From Gilvirhabdus luticola (GTDB lineage: Bacteria > Bacteroidota > Bacteroidia > Flavobacteriales > Flavobacteriaceae): DNA of 64,000 nt. This document shows, piece by piece, positions 49,661-59,127 of this stretch; the stretch's first letter is position 1, and the number at the start of each line of letters is the position of its first letter. Under the pieces are notes generated by a model that ran no database searches, had not been told where the DNA came from, and was given only the letters and a program-made list of their open reading frames with translations. The translations under genes and the position numbers were made by a program. Location of the stretch: the NCBI RefSeq assembly GCF_032583975.1, contig NZ_JAWHTF010000001.1. One strand, written 5' to 3'.

Positions 49661-49668
49661 CAAAGGTA
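49661..49668 (-). promoter_or_regulatory. -7 box TACCTTTG before the small cysteine protein
   Basis: Minus-strand TACCTTTG matches TAnnTTTG, 13 bases before the ATG at 49647. It lies just past the terminator of the upstream anti-sigma gene, so it would start a new unit. Confidence 0.55.
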
Positions 49669-49688
49669 TTGTATTTAGATGAAAATAT

Positions 49689-49731
49689 AAAAAAACAAAA
49701 GCCGGATTTTTAGATATAAAATCCGACTTTT
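49689..49731 (-). terminator. Rho-independent terminator after the anti-sigma gene
   Basis: A 14-bp stem (49697-49710 / 49718-49731, one mismatch) with a 7-base loop; on the minus strand it is followed by a T-rich tract (plus-strand A run at 49689-49700). It is 20 bases past the anti-sigma stop. Confidence 0.88.
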
Positions 49732-49750
49732 AATTATATGATAAGTTTAA

Positions 49751-50551
49751 TTAATTATTGTTGTTAATAGCAATCTCTGCTACTAAATTATCAAGAGTTG
49801 CACTTGTATTACCACCTTTTGGCTCTATAGTAATATTGAGTCCTAAAGCATTTTCTGTATATGGGATTACTTTAAGTTGTCTATCGGTTTCACTCAAAAT
49901 ACCAAGGTTAACCATTTTATCTTGAACCTCTGCCCAAATTTGGTAACACTGTTCTTCAGGTAATTGAGGTAAGGATACAACATCAATCATAGATGTTTTA
50001 TCTTTTGCATTAATATATGCCACAGTTTTCAAGTCTTTTGCACGCTCATTACCTTTAATGATATATTTTTCTGTTTCAGGATTATTGAGTCTTAATAGTT
50101 GTCTCATAACCTTACTTAACATTTCATTGTTTTCATCAATATCACTTCTTAAGTCAAAAATTTCATCAACTACTACTTGGTTTTCTCTAGATAGTTTTTG
50201 ATTTTGAGAATAGAATATAAATGATGATGCAGCAAAAACTAATGCAGCAACACTTGCAGCAACTCCAAATTTATACCACTTTTTATACTTCATTTCTACC
50301 TGAGTTAATTTAATAACAGGTGATTCGTCAAGTTCATCTAAAATATTATTTAAGATGCTTTTTGGTGCTTCAACAGCATTACTTTTTGCGACAATTTCTA
50401 AATTATCTTGTAGCGTGCTATATGCATTCTGTACTTCTGGGTACTTTGAAATGTAAGTTTCAACCATTTCTGTTTCTGCAGAAGTAGTTTCTCCTAATAG
50501 ATATTTTTCTAGTAGGTCAGAATTTAAAAATGTAATTATTTTATCATTCAT
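49751..50551 (-). CDS. Anti-sigma factor, RskA type
   Basis: A 266-residue membrane protein. The cytoplasmic N-terminal region (1-90) carries the zinc-free anti-sigma segment (LLEKYLLGETTSAETEMVE), a membrane helix spans about 94-114, and a coiled-coil then the RskA C-terminal domain fills the periplasmic part (SLPQLPEEQCYQIWAEV). It should hold the ECF factor encoded 7 bases upstream in an inactive state until an envelope signal triggers its breakdown. Confidence 0.92.
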   Translation of the reverse strand: MNDKIITFLNSDLLEKYLLGETTSAETEMVETYISKYPEVQNAYSTLQDNLEIVAKSNAVEAPKSILNNILDELDESPVIKLTQVEMKYKKWYKFGVAASVAALVFAASSFIFYSQNQKLSRENQVVVDEIFDLRSDIDENNEMLSKVMRQLLRLNNPETEKYIIKGNERAKDLKTVAYINAKDKTSMIDVVSLPQLPEEQCYQIWAEVQDKMVNLGILSETDRQLKVIPYTENALGLNITIEPKGGNTSATLDNLVAEIAINNNN

Positions 50552-50558
50552 GACTTTT

Positions 50559-51092
50559 TTATTCTGGATCGTAAATCTTTTTCAATTCACGAAGTCCAAT
50601 TTTTAATCTTGATTTTATTGTTCCAAGTGGAATTTCTAATTCATCACTTGCTTCTTGTTGTGTCATACCTTCAAAAAATAAGGCATTAATCACAATTTGA
50701 TACTTCTCATCCAAGGTAGAAAGGTGTTTTTTAATGTCTAAAACATCCTGATTCAATCCTGCTGATGTTAATTTATATACGTTGGAAGTCTCGATTTGGA
50801 CTTCTTTACTGGTTTTGGTAGACGTAGAACGAACTTTGTCTATGGCTGTATTATACACTATTCGATAAAGCCAAGTAAATAGTTTAGCTTTTTTTGAGTC
50901 ATACTTTTTAGCATTTTTCCATATTTTAACAAAACTTTCTTGAAGCACATCTTGAGCTAGATGTTCGTCTGTAACAATTTTTAAAATCACGCCATAAAGA
51001 GAGTTTGCATAATATTCATAAAGCAGAGAGATAGCTTTTTTATCAGCTTTATTTAATAGATAAACTATTTCTTTTTCAATCGGGCTAATCAA
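50559..51092 (-). CDS. ECF-type RNA polymerase sigma factor with cognate anti-sigma
   Basis: A 177-residue sigma-70 factor of the RskA-controlled type (SigK-like). Region 2 is at about 20-90 (LYEYYANSLYGVILKIVTDEHLAQDVLQESFVKIW) and the region 4 helix-turn-helix at about 125-172 (FFEGMTQQEASDELEIPLGTIKSRL). It is followed by its anti-sigma gene after 7 bases and upstream lies murB, 54 bases away on the same strand. Confidence 0.95.
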   Translation of the reverse strand: MISPIEKEIVYLLNKADKKAISLLYEYYANSLYGVILKIVTDEHLAQDVLQESFVKIWKNAKKYDSKKAKLFTWLYRIVYNTAIDKVRSTSTKTSKEVQIETSNVYKLTSAGLNQDVLDIKKHLSTLDEKYQIVINALFFEGMTQQEASDELEIPLGTIKSRLKIGLRELKKIYDPE

Positions 51093-51146
51093 GTTTAATA
51101 AAGTTTAGTTATAGGTATTGGCTAAAAGTATTAATTTCTTTTTAGA

Positions 51147-52160
51147 TTATAGAATATTTACTTCAACTTCAATAGAGATATTGAATAAACGCAGAATTGT
51201 TTTCTGTATTATTTTTGCTAATGCTAAAATGTCTGAACCATCAGCATTACCATAATTAACCAATACTAAAGCCTGTTTTGTGTGAACACCATAATTACCA
51301 AAGCGTTTTCCTTTAAAACCAGCTTTTTCTATTAACCAAGCCGCAGGAACTTTAACTGTTTTTTCAGATGCTGGATAACATGGAATTTCAGGAAAATTAT
51401 CTTTCAATTTATTAAAATGTTCTAAACTAATGATGGGATTTTTAAAGAAACTACCACTATTTCCTAAAACTTTAGGATCCGGTAGTTTACTTTGTCTGAT
51501 TGATATTACAGCATTGGAAACATCTTTAATTGTAGGAGTTTTAATTCCTATTTTTTCAAGCTCTGTTTCAATAGCACCGTATTTTGTGTTTAATTGATGG
51601 TTCTTTTTTGTAAGTTTAAATATAACACTGGTAATAATATATGTTCCTTTAGCTTCATTTTTAAAAATAGAATCTCTATAACCAAAATTACATTGGTCTT
51701 TAAAAAAAGAAGACATCTCTCCAGAACTTATTAAAATGGTTTCACAGGACACAAAAGTATCTTTAAGTTCTACACCATAAGCACCTATGTTTTGAATTGG
51801 GGCTGTTCCAACATTTCCTGGAATTAATGACAAATTTTCTAAACCTCCATAATCTTGATTTAAAGTCCAAAGTACAAATTCGTGCCAGTTTTCTCCAGCA
51901 TTAGCCTTTACTAAAGCATGGTTTTCATCTTCAGAAATTACTGAAATTCCTTTTAAATTGATATGTATTACAAGCTCGTCAATATCTTTTGTAAGTAACA
52001 TATTACTGCCACCACCTAGTATGAACTTATTTTTATGATTGGTTAAGGCTAAAACTTGTTTTAAATCATCAACAGTAGATGCAGATACAAAATATTTAGC
52101 ATTTACATCTATACCAAATGTATTAAATGATTTTAAGGATATGTTTTGCTGAATCTGCAC
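51147..52160 (-). CDS. murB: UDP-N-acetylmuramate dehydrogenase
   Basis: Reduces UDP-GlcNAc-enolpyruvate to UDP-MurNAc for peptidoglycan. The 337-residue type I enzyme has FAD-binding GGGSNMLLT, the IPGNVGTAPIQNIGAYG stretch, the proton donor serine in GNSGSFFKNP, and a C-terminal Glu in IEVEVN. It begins with GTG at 52160, overlapping the aminotransferase stop (TAGTG). Length is normal for type I. Confidence 0.96.
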   Translation of the reverse strand: MQIQQNISLKSFNTFGIDVNAKYFVSASTVDDLKQVLALTNHKNKFILGGGSNMLLTKDIDELVIHINLKGISVISEDENHALVKANAGENWHEFVLWTLNQDYGGLENLSLIPGNVGTAPIQNIGAYGVELKDTFVSCETILISSGEMSSFFKDQCNFGYRDSIFKNEAKGTYIITSVIFKLTKKNHQLNTKYGAIETELEKIGIKTPTIKDVSNAVISIRQSKLPDPKVLGNSGSFFKNPIISLEHFNKLKDNFPEIPCYPASEKTVKVPAAWLIEKAGFKGKRFGNYGVHTKQALVLVNYGNADGSDILALAKIIQKTILRLFNISIEVEVNIL

Positions 52161-53350
52161 TAACCTTTATAAATTTTTAAAGCTTCTTTTAATATATTGA
52201 CAGCTTTAATCAAACTTTCTTTTTTAAGCACATACGCAATTCTAACTTGATTTAGACCAACATATGGTGTAGAATAAAAACCTGCAGCAGGAGCAATCAT
52301 TACTGTTTCATTGTTAATATCAAATTCTTCAAGCAACCATTGGGCAAAAGTATCAGCATTTTTTATAGGAAGTTCCACAATACAATAAAAAGCACCTTTT
52401 GGTTTGGCAACTTTAACACCTTTAATTTTCTGTAATTCTTGTATTAGTGTATTTCTACGATCCACATATTCTTCAATAACTGCATCAAAATAACTTTGAG
52501 GTGTTTCTAGAGCAGCTTCACTAGCTATTTGTGCTAAAGTTGGAGGGCTTAATCTAGCCTGTGCAAATTTTAATACCGTTTTAATAACTTCCTTATTTTT
52601 AGATACTAAACAACCAATTCGTGCTCCACACATGCTATATCTTTTTGAAACAGAATCTATCATAATCGCATGTTCTTTCAAGCTTTCTTCTTGCATGATA
52701 GAATAATGCTGGTGTCCATCGTAAGCAAACTCTCTATATACTTCATCAGCTATTAAAAACAAATTATGCTTCTTAACTATAGAGGCTAATTTTTGTATCT
52801 CATCTTTTGAATATAAATACCCTGTTGGATTTCCAGGATTACAAATTAAAATAGCTTTTGTTTTGTTCGTGATTAGATTTTCAAATTCTTCGATTGGAGG
52901 TAATGCAAAATTGTCTTCTATTTTAGAAATTACAGGAACAATATTAACTCCAGAAGCAGTAGAAAAGCCATTATAATTGGCATAAAAAGGTTCAGGTATA
53001 ATAATTTCATCATCTACATCCATAATAGTCCCAAATGCAAACAATAGTGCTTCACTTCCACCTGTGGTAACTATAATGTCTTTATGAGTTAGATGAATAT
53101 CATGTTTTTTGTAATAATTGGCAATTTTATGTCTGTATTCGTCTGAACCTTCAGATCTGGTATAGGCCAAAATATCTAGAGAATGAACTTTAACAGCATC
53201 TAAAGCAATGTCTGGTGTTTTTATGTCTGGCTGACCAATATTTAAATGATATACAGTTTTACCTTTTTTATAGGCTTCTTCAGCAAAAGGAACGAGCTTT
53301 CTAATTGGAGATTCAGGCATCGATAAGCCTTTGTGGGATATTGTTGGCAT
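52160..53350 (-). CDS. PLP-dependent aminotransferase, aspartate/aromatic class I
   Basis: A 396-residue fold type I aminotransferase of the AspC subgroup. The PLP lysine is in DSVSKRYSMCGARIG; NPGNPTG, YAN and the C-terminal arginine region (VRIAY) are present. The substrate could be aspartate, aromatic or branched-chain amino acids and cannot be settled. The stop overlaps murB (TAGTG). Confidence 0.93.
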   Translation of the reverse strand: MPTISHKGLSMPESPIRKLVPFAEEAYKKGKTVYHLNIGQPDIKTPDIALDAVKVHSLDILAYTRSEGSDEYRHKIANYYKKHDIHLTHKDIIVTTGGSEALLFAFGTIMDVDDEIIIPEPFYANYNGFSTASGVNIVPVISKIEDNFALPPIEEFENLITNKTKAILICNPGNPTGYLYSKDEIQKLASIVKKHNLFLIADEVYREFAYDGHQHYSIMQEESLKEHAIMIDSVSKRYSMCGARIGCLVSKNKEVIKTVLKFAQARLSPPTLAQIASEAALETPQSYFDAVIEEYVDRRNTLIQELQKIKGVKVAKPKGAFYCIVELPIKNADTFAQWLLEEFDINNETVMIAPAAGFYSTPYVGLNQVRIAYVLKKESLIKAVNILKEALKIYKG

Positions 53351-53471
53351 TTTTTATAATTAAAAGGCAAAGTTGCGAAAATTATCTTAAAGTTTTTTTA
53401 AAAAACAGCTATTAATGTTTATAGCGTTATAAAGATTTGTAAATTGATTCAAAGAATTAATTATTGCCTAT

Positions 53472-54809
53472 ATGCGAAAATTCCTGTACTTAACATTTCT
53501 ATTTTCTTTTGTTTTTAGTTTTGGGTTTTCACAAAATGAGTTTTCTCTTCAAACTAAAAATGGTAAGGATAAAATCAGATTTCAGTTAATCAATAATTTA
53601 ATTGTAATTCCAGTTGAAGTTAATGGTGTTGAACTCTCTTTTATCTTAGATACTGGAGTTAGCAAACCTTTGATTTTCAATTATTTGAACATCACAGATT
53701 CTCTTAAAATTAGAGATACCGAAACAATTTTGCTAATGGGTCTTGGAGATGGAGATCCTGTTGAAGCTTTGAGGTCAAAGAATAATGTTATTAAAATAGG
53801 AGAAGCTATAAAAATAAACCAAGAATTGTATGCCATTTTTGACCCTTCGTTAAATTTTGCACCAAGATTAGGGGTACCTGTTCATGGTATTATGGGTTAT
53901 GATTTATTTAAAGACTTTGTTGTTGAAATAAATTACATTTCAAAATATATAACCATTACTAATCCTGAAGATTATGTTTATAAGAAATGTAGAAAGTGTA
54001 CTGATCTTAATTTGGAGTTTTACAATAATAAACCATATGTAAGAGGAAAAGTAAAAATTGATGATAAAGAAATTCCCGTTAAATTACTTATAGATTCGGG
54101 CGGTAGTGATGCCTTGTGGCTGTTTGAAGAAAAGAGCGAAGGGATTTATGCAAATAACAAGTATTTTAATGATTTTCTGGGTCATGGATTAAGTGGAAGT
54201 GTTTATGGCAAACGATCCAAAATTGATGAATTTTGGTTAAACGACTTTAGATTTAAAAATGCCAATGTTTCATTTCCAGATTCAACATCAATACTATATG
54301 CCAAGCAACATAAAGAACGAAATGGTAGCGTTGCTGGTAATATATTAAAACGGTTTAATGTTGTTATTAATTATCGTAAGGCTTTAATTACACTTAAGAA
54401 AAATGGCAATTTTAGAGATCCGTTTAGTTATAATAAAAGTGGAATTGAAATTGAACATACTGGTGTAAGAATGGTGAAAGAAGAGAATAACAGTTTTGTT
54501 TCCGATAGACTTGTAAATGGTAGTGGTACAGAATCATCTACTAGTATAGTTATAGAAACAAAATACAAACTTGCACTTAAACCGGCTTTTAGTATTGTTG
54601 AGTTAAGAAAAGATTCTCCAGCTGAAAGAGCAGGTCTAAAAGTTGGAGATGTGATTTTAACGATAAATGGTAATCCAACACAAAGTCTGGAACTGCAAGA
54701 TGTTGTTCAAATGTTTTATGGAGAAGAAGGCAAAAGAATTAAATTAAGAGTTGACCGAAACGGAATTATTTTGTTTTACCAATTTATGCTAGAAAGCGTT
54801 TTTAAATAA
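53472..54809 (+). CDS. Exported aspartyl protease-like protein with PDZ domain
   Basis: A 445-residue protein with a signal peptide (about 1-20). Two retropepsin-like halves follow: DTG at Asp60-Gly62 (FILDTGVSKP) and DSG at Asp208-Gly210 (LLIDSGGSDA), which together could form one active site in a single chain. A C-terminal PDZ domain occupies about 370-440 (PAERAGLKVGDVILTINGNP). Such proteins are widespread in Bacteroidota and unstudied; an exported regulatory protease is likely. Confidence 0.88.
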   Translation: MRKFLYLTFLFSFVFSFGFSQNEFSLQTKNGKDKIRFQLINNLIVIPVEVNGVELSFILDTGVSKPLIFNYLNITDSLKIRDTETILLMGLGDGDPVEALRSKNNVIKIGEAIKINQELYAIFDPSLNFAPRLGVPVHGIMGYDLFKDFVVEINYISKYITITNPEDYVYKKCRKCTDLNLEFYNNKPYVRGKVKIDDKEIPVKLLIDSGGSDALWLFEEKSEGIYANNKYFNDFLGHGLSGSVYGKRSKIDEFWLNDFRFKNANVSFPDSTSILYAKQHKERNGSVAGNILKRFNVVINYRKALITLKKNGNFRDPFSYNKSGIEIEHTGVRMVKEENNSFVSDRLVNGSGTESSTSIVIETKYKLALKPAFSIVELRKDSPAERAGLKVGDVILTINGNPTQSLELQDVVQMFYGEEGKRIKLRVDRNGIILFYQFMLESVFK

Positions 54810-54810
54810 A

Positions 54811-54839
54811 AAAGCCCAAACTTTAAATGTTTGAGCTTT
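54811..54839. terminator. Bidirectional terminator between convergent genes
   Basis: Stem AAAGCCCAAAC / GTTTGAGCTTT (one mismatch) with a 7-base loop. On the minus strand it is followed by a T-rich run (plus-strand AAATAAAAAA at 54804-54813), ending the DUF1573 gene; on the plus strand only a short T run follows, so it is weaker for the protease gene. Confidence 0.75.
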
Positions 54840-54860
54840 AGTCAATATTGAACTAGAGTT

Positions 54861-55286
54861 TTATTGCTCTACGACACTTTTACTTTTCTTTTCTAAAACG
54901 CTTGAGTTATTTGGATCTATTACTTCACCTTTAATTTTTAAAGCAACAGTTGGAGTATCTGCATTAGATAGAACAGTTATTGTCTTTCTTATTGGCATGA
55001 CTCTATTAGTATCATACTTTACTTGTATTTCTCCTGTTTCGCCAGGCATTATCGGTGCATCAGGTTTTTTAGGAACAGTACAACCACAACTAGAACTTAC
55101 TTTAGTAATAATTAGTGGTGCATCTCCAGTATTAGTGAACTCAAAAGTTCTAACACCGTTGGCTCCTTTTTCAATAGTACCATAATCAATTACATCAGTT
55201 TTGAACTCAATTTTAGCTATTTTTTCTTGAGCATTCAGTGCAAAACTAATTAGTCCAATAAATAAAATCGCAACTAATTTTTTCAT
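54861..55286 (-). CDS. DUF1573 domain exported protein
   Basis: A 141-residue protein with a signal peptide (about 1-20, NAQ) and a DUF1573 immunoglobulin-like beta domain (about 27-125). The hallmark is the KVSSSCGCTVP stretch with two neighbouring cysteines near residue 67. These proteins are common in Bacteroidota envelopes; function unknown. Monocistronic; the 188 bases upstream also hold the valS promoter. Confidence 0.93.
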   Translation of the reverse strand: MKKLVAILFIGLISFALNAQEKIAKIEFKTDVIDYGTIEKGANGVRTFEFTNTGDAPLIITKVSSSCGCTVPKKPDAPIMPGETGEIQVKYDTNRVMPIRKTITVLSNADTPTVALKIKGEVIDPNNSSVLEKKSKSVVEQ

Positions 55287-55414
55287 CTCTTTTATGTTTT
55301 AATTATTGCTAACATACTTACTTTTTCTACATTCTACAAAATTATTAGATGTATGGTAAATCATTTTTTTGGATTAAATCTACAAATTATCCAATAATAA
55401 TGCCTTTTTAGGGC

Positions 55415-55445
55415 TTTCACAGAATAAGAAATATAAGTACTTTTG
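55415..55445 (+). promoter_or_regulatory. Probable promoter before valS
   Basis: TTTC at 55415-55418 (one mismatch to TTTG), a 19-base spacer and TACTTTTG at 55438-55445 fit the Bacteroidota pattern. The ATG is 29 bases further on. Confidence 0.6.
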
Positions 55446-55474
55446 CACATCAAAGTCAAAAACTATTCCAAAGC

Positions 55475-58108
55475 ATGCAGATTCCATCAAAATATGATGC
55501 AAGTCAGGTAGAAAGTAAATGGTATGATTACTGGATGAAACACAATTATTTTCATTCAATACCAGATGAAAGAGAGCCTTATACGGTTGTTATTCCACCA
55601 CCAAACGTAACTGGTGTCTTGCATATGGGGCACATGCTTAATAATACCATACAAGATGTATTAGTTCGTCGTGCACGTTTATTAGGGAAAAATGCGTGTT
55701 GGGTTCCAGGTACGGATCATGCATCAATTGCTACCGAAGCTAAAGTTGTAGATAAACTTAAAAGCGATGGTGTTAATAAAGCGGATATCTCTCGAGAAGA
55801 ATTTATAGAACATGCTTGGGAATGGACTCATAAACATGGTGGTATCATCCTTGAACAACTTAAAAAATTGGGTGCTTCATGTGATTGGGAACGCACAAAA
55901 TTTACATTAGATGACGATTTGTCTGAATCTGTCATTGATGTTTTTATTGATCTTTACAAGAAAGGATTGATTTACCGTGGTTATCGTATGGTAAATTGGG
56001 ATCCAGTAGCGAAAACAACTCTATCTGACGAAGAGGTTATTCATGTTGAGCGTACAGATAAACTATATTACGTAAATTATAAGGTCGAAGGCGAAGAAAA
56101 CTATGTCACTATTGCAACGACACGACCTGAAACTATTTTAGGAGATACCGCAGTTTGTGTAAATCCTAGCGATGAGCGTTTTAAATCTTTAAAAGGAAAG
56201 CGTGTTGTTGTTCCAATTTGTAATCGTGTTGTTCCAATCATCATGGATGATTATGTTGATATTGAGTTTGGTACAGGTTGTTTAAAAATTACACCTGCAC
56301 ATGATGTAAATGATAAAGACATTGGGGAACGTCATAAGCTTGAGGTTATTGATATATTAAATGATGATGGATCTTTGAACAGTTATGGTTTACATTTTCA
56401 AGGTTTGGATAGGGAAGTGGCAAGAAAGCAAGTTGCCAAAGAACTTGACACTTTGGGTATTCTTGTAAAAACCGAAGATTATACACATAAAGTTGGAACT
56501 AGCGAACGCACAAAAGCTGTGATAGAACCGAAAATTTCTGCACAATGGTTTTTGAAAATGAAAGATTTAGCAAAACCAGCTTTAGATCATGTAATGAATG
56601 ATGATATTCAATTTCATCCGGCAAAGTTTAAAAACTCCTATAGAAATTGGATGGAGAATGTTCGCGATTGGAATATTTCTCGTCAGTTATATTGGGGACA
56701 TCAAATTCCAGCATATTACTATGGAGATGGTGTAAACGACTTTGTAGTAGCCAAAACCAATGAAGAAGCTTTAGAGCTGGCTAAACAAACTACCAATAAC
56801 CAAAAGCTAACAACCAAAGACCTAACCCAAGAATCAGATGTGGTAGATACCTGGTTCTCTTCTTGGTTGTGGCCAATGTCCGTGTTTGATGGTATTAGAA
56901 ACCCAGATAATAAAGAAATAAACTATTATTATCCTACCAATGATTTGGTGACGGCACCAGAAATTATGTTTTTCTGGGTAGCGCGAATGATTATTGCTGG
57001 TTATGAATATCGAGATGAATTGCCTTTTAAGAATGTATATTACACAGGCATTGTTAGGGATAAACAAGGGCGAAAAATGAGTAAGTCACTTGGAAATTCA
57101 CCTGATCCAATTGAACTTATTGAAAAATATGGAGCAGATGGTGTTCGTGTAGGTATGCTTATGTGTTCGCCTGCTGGAAACGATTTACCCTTTGACGAAT
57201 CACTTTGTGGACAAGGAAAAGCCTTTGCCAACAAAATATGGAATGCCTTCAGATTAATTAATGGCTGGGAAGATGATGATTCTATACCACAACCAAATTC
57301 AAGTAAAATTGCTTTGGAATGGTATGAAGCCAAATTCCAACAAACATTATTAACAATCGAAGACCATTTTAGTAAATTCAGATTATCTGATGCTCTAATG
57401 GAAACCTATAAATTGATTTGGAATGATTTTGCATCTTGGTTATTAGAAATAGTAAAACCTGCATATCAGCAACCAATAGATGCTAAAACTTTACAAAGTG
57501 TTATTGCCATATTAGAAAATAATTTAAAGATTCTTCACCCTTTTATGCCATTTTTAACTGAAGAAATTTGGCAATATATTTCTGAAAGAACATCAGAAGA
57601 AGCTCTAATTGTTTCACAATGGCCAGAAACCAAAACAGTAAACGAAAGCTTAATTTCTGAATTTGAATTTGCTCAAGACGTGGTTTCTGGTATTCGTTCA
57701 ATTAGAAAACAAAAGAATATTGCTTTTAAAGATACTATAGGTTTTTCCGTTATTAATAACGAAAATGTAAATGCTACTTTTGATGAGGTTATTGTAAAAC
57801 TTGGTAATCTGGAAAGCATCAATTATGTTACAGAAGCTGTTGATGGTGCTTTGACCTTTAGAGTAAAAAGCAATGAGTACTTTATACCAATGTCGGGAGC
57901 TATAGATATAGAAGCTGAAATTAAAAAACTCACAGAAGAACTTAACTATACCGAAGGGTTTTTAAAATCTGTACAAAAGAAACTTTCAAATGAGCGTTTT
58001 GTAAACAATGCACCAGAACAAGTAGTTGCTACAGAAAAGAAAAAGGAATCCGAGGCTTTAGCAAAAATTGAAACCTTGAAAACGAGTTTGGCGAGTTTGG
58101 GTTCGTAA
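55475..58108 (+). CDS. valS: Valine--tRNA ligase
   Basis: Charges tRNA-Val. The 877-residue class I synthetase has the HIGH motif as HMGH at 50-53 (PPPNVTGVLHMGHM), the KMSKS motif at 534-538, an editing domain between them (TTRPETILGD; CLKITPAHDVND), an anticodon-binding domain, and a C-terminal coiled coil (about 810-877). Length is normal for Bacteroidota. No T-box or leader structure was noticed. Confidence 0.98.
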   Translation: MQIPSKYDASQVESKWYDYWMKHNYFHSIPDEREPYTVVIPPPNVTGVLHMGHMLNNTIQDVLVRRARLLGKNACWVPGTDHASIATEAKVVDKLKSDGVNKADISREEFIEHAWEWTHKHGGIILEQLKKLGASCDWERTKFTLDDDLSESVIDVFIDLYKKGLIYRGYRMVNWDPVAKTTLSDEEVIHVERTDKLYYVNYKVEGEENYVTIATTRPETILGDTAVCVNPSDERFKSLKGKRVVVPICNRVVPIIMDDYVDIEFGTGCLKITPAHDVNDKDIGERHKLEVIDILNDDGSLNSYGLHFQGLDREVARKQVAKELDTLGILVKTEDYTHKVGTSERTKAVIEPKISAQWFLKMKDLAKPALDHVMNDDIQFHPAKFKNSYRNWMENVRDWNISRQLYWGHQIPAYYYGDGVNDFVVAKTNEEALELAKQTTNNQKLTTKDLTQESDVVDTWFSSWLWPMSVFDGIRNPDNKEINYYYPTNDLVTAPEIMFFWVARMIIAGYEYRDELPFKNVYYTGIVRDKQGRKMSKSLGNSPDPIELIEKYGADGVRVGMLMCSPAGNDLPFDESLCGQGKAFANKIWNAFRLINGWEDDDSIPQPNSSKIALEWYEAKFQQTLLTIEDHFSKFRLSDALMETYKLIWNDFASWLLEIVKPAYQQPIDAKTLQSVIAILENNLKILHPFMPFLTEEIWQYISERTSEEALIVSQWPETKTVNESLISEFEFAQDVVSGIRSIRKQKNIAFKDTIGFSVINNENVNATFDEVIVKLGNLESINYVTEAVDGALTFRVKSNEYFIPMSGAIDIEAEIKKLTEELNYTEGFLKSVQKKLSNERFVNNAPEQVVATEKKKESEALAKIETLKTSLASLGS

Positions 58109-58111
58109 TTT

Positions 58112-58969
58112 TCAATTAGAACTTAATAGATTATTTGCTAAAGATTTAAATTCATTAAGTTTTATTATTGGAACAAAAATATAGTCACAATGATTTAAGT
58201 TTGAATGGACTTCAATCCTATCAATTTCTTTTAAGCTTAATAGTATCTCTTTGGTTTTAATAATTCTAAATGCTGAATAATGTAAGTTTTTTAATATACT
58301 TAATAACTTATTTTGTCTTTCAGATCTATTAGGATTCTCCTTTATATTATAAATAGGTAATATTTCTAGTAATATAAAAGGGTTATGGTTTTTTATTTCA
58401 TCCTTAAAACTTTCAATAACTTCTAATTCTGCTCCTTCAACATCAACTTTCAGAAAGGATATGTCATTAAAATCAATTTTATTTTTTATGTTTTTCACAT
58501 CAAATAATGAGATAAACTCTTTTCGTAATATTTTATTTTCTCTAAAATTTTCAAGAATTGAAGCAGAACTGTCAGTATAGTTTTCTATATAAAAATTTAA
58601 TTCTCCCAACTCATTTTTTGTAGAAATACCTATCGGCACTAAAACGACATTTTTAATTGAATTTTTTTTTATCAATGTTCTTAAATAAAAAATGCAGTTT
58701 GGATTTGGCTCAAAACCAATATATTCAATGTTTTTATCTATACTCTTTAATTTCAAAAGTGTTTGACCAATATTTGCACCGACATCAATAAATTTCACAG
58801 AATCAATTTGAAGAATAATTTTCAATACGTCAATCATCCACTTTTCGTTGACAGACAAATTAGAAAAGCCCAAACTTCCTAAAATAGGTATTTTAAAATA
58901 GGTACCATTTATTTTACGAGCTATTGTAAAATTGAAAAATTCCAGGATTTTTTTTATTAAGGATTTCAT
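58112..58969 (-). CDS. FkbM family methyltransferase
   Basis: A 285-residue SAM-dependent methyltransferase of the FkbM (Methyltransf_21) family. Motif I is FIDVGANIGQTLLKL, the acidic residue is in YIGFEPNPN, and the family-specific FLKVDVEGAELEVIES follows. Such enzymes O-methylate sugars or polyketides; here surface glycans are the likelier target, but no glycan cluster adjoins. Base composition is more AT-rich than its neighbours by eye. The stop is 3 bases from the convergent valS stop, and a -7 box lies 7 bases before its start. Confidence 0.88.
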   Translation of the reverse strand: MKSLIKKILEFFNFTIARKINGTYFKIPILGSLGFSNLSVNEKWMIDVLKIILQIDSVKFIDVGANIGQTLLKLKSIDKNIEYIGFEPNPNCIFYLRTLIKKNSIKNVVLVPIGISTKNELGELNFYIENYTDSSASILENFRENKILRKEFISLFDVKNIKNKIDFNDISFLKVDVEGAELEVIESFKDEIKNHNPFILLEILPIYNIKENPNRSERQNKLLSILKNLHYSAFRIIKTKEILLSLKEIDRIEVHSNLNHCDYIFVPIIKLNEFKSLANNLLSSN

Positions 58970-58976
58970 GCTTCAT

Positions 58977-58984
58977 CAAAGATA
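58977..58984 (-). promoter_or_regulatory. -7 box TATCTTTG directly before the FkbM gene
   Basis: Minus-strand TATCTTTG ends 7 bases before the ATG at 58969, so the transcript would be leaderless or have a leader of a few bases. Confidence 0.5.
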
Positions 58985-59063
58985 GAAACATTAAAAGTGA
59001 GTTTGGTAAGTTTAGATTGATAAATTTATGTCTTGTCGTTAGTGAGGCTACTTGCTGGTTACA

Positions 59064-59106
59064 GAAAAAATTAAAATTCCATAAAATATATTCTATGGAA
59101 TTTTAA
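59064..59106 (-). terminator. Rho-independent terminator after the duplicated-domain lipoprotein gene
   Basis: A perfect 13-bp inverted repeat (59071-59083 / 59094-59106) with a 10-base loop, followed on the minus strand by a T run (plus-strand A at 59065-59070). It is 21 bases past the stop at 59128. Confidence 0.8.
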
Positions 59107-59127
59107 TTGAATATTGTTGGATATTGA

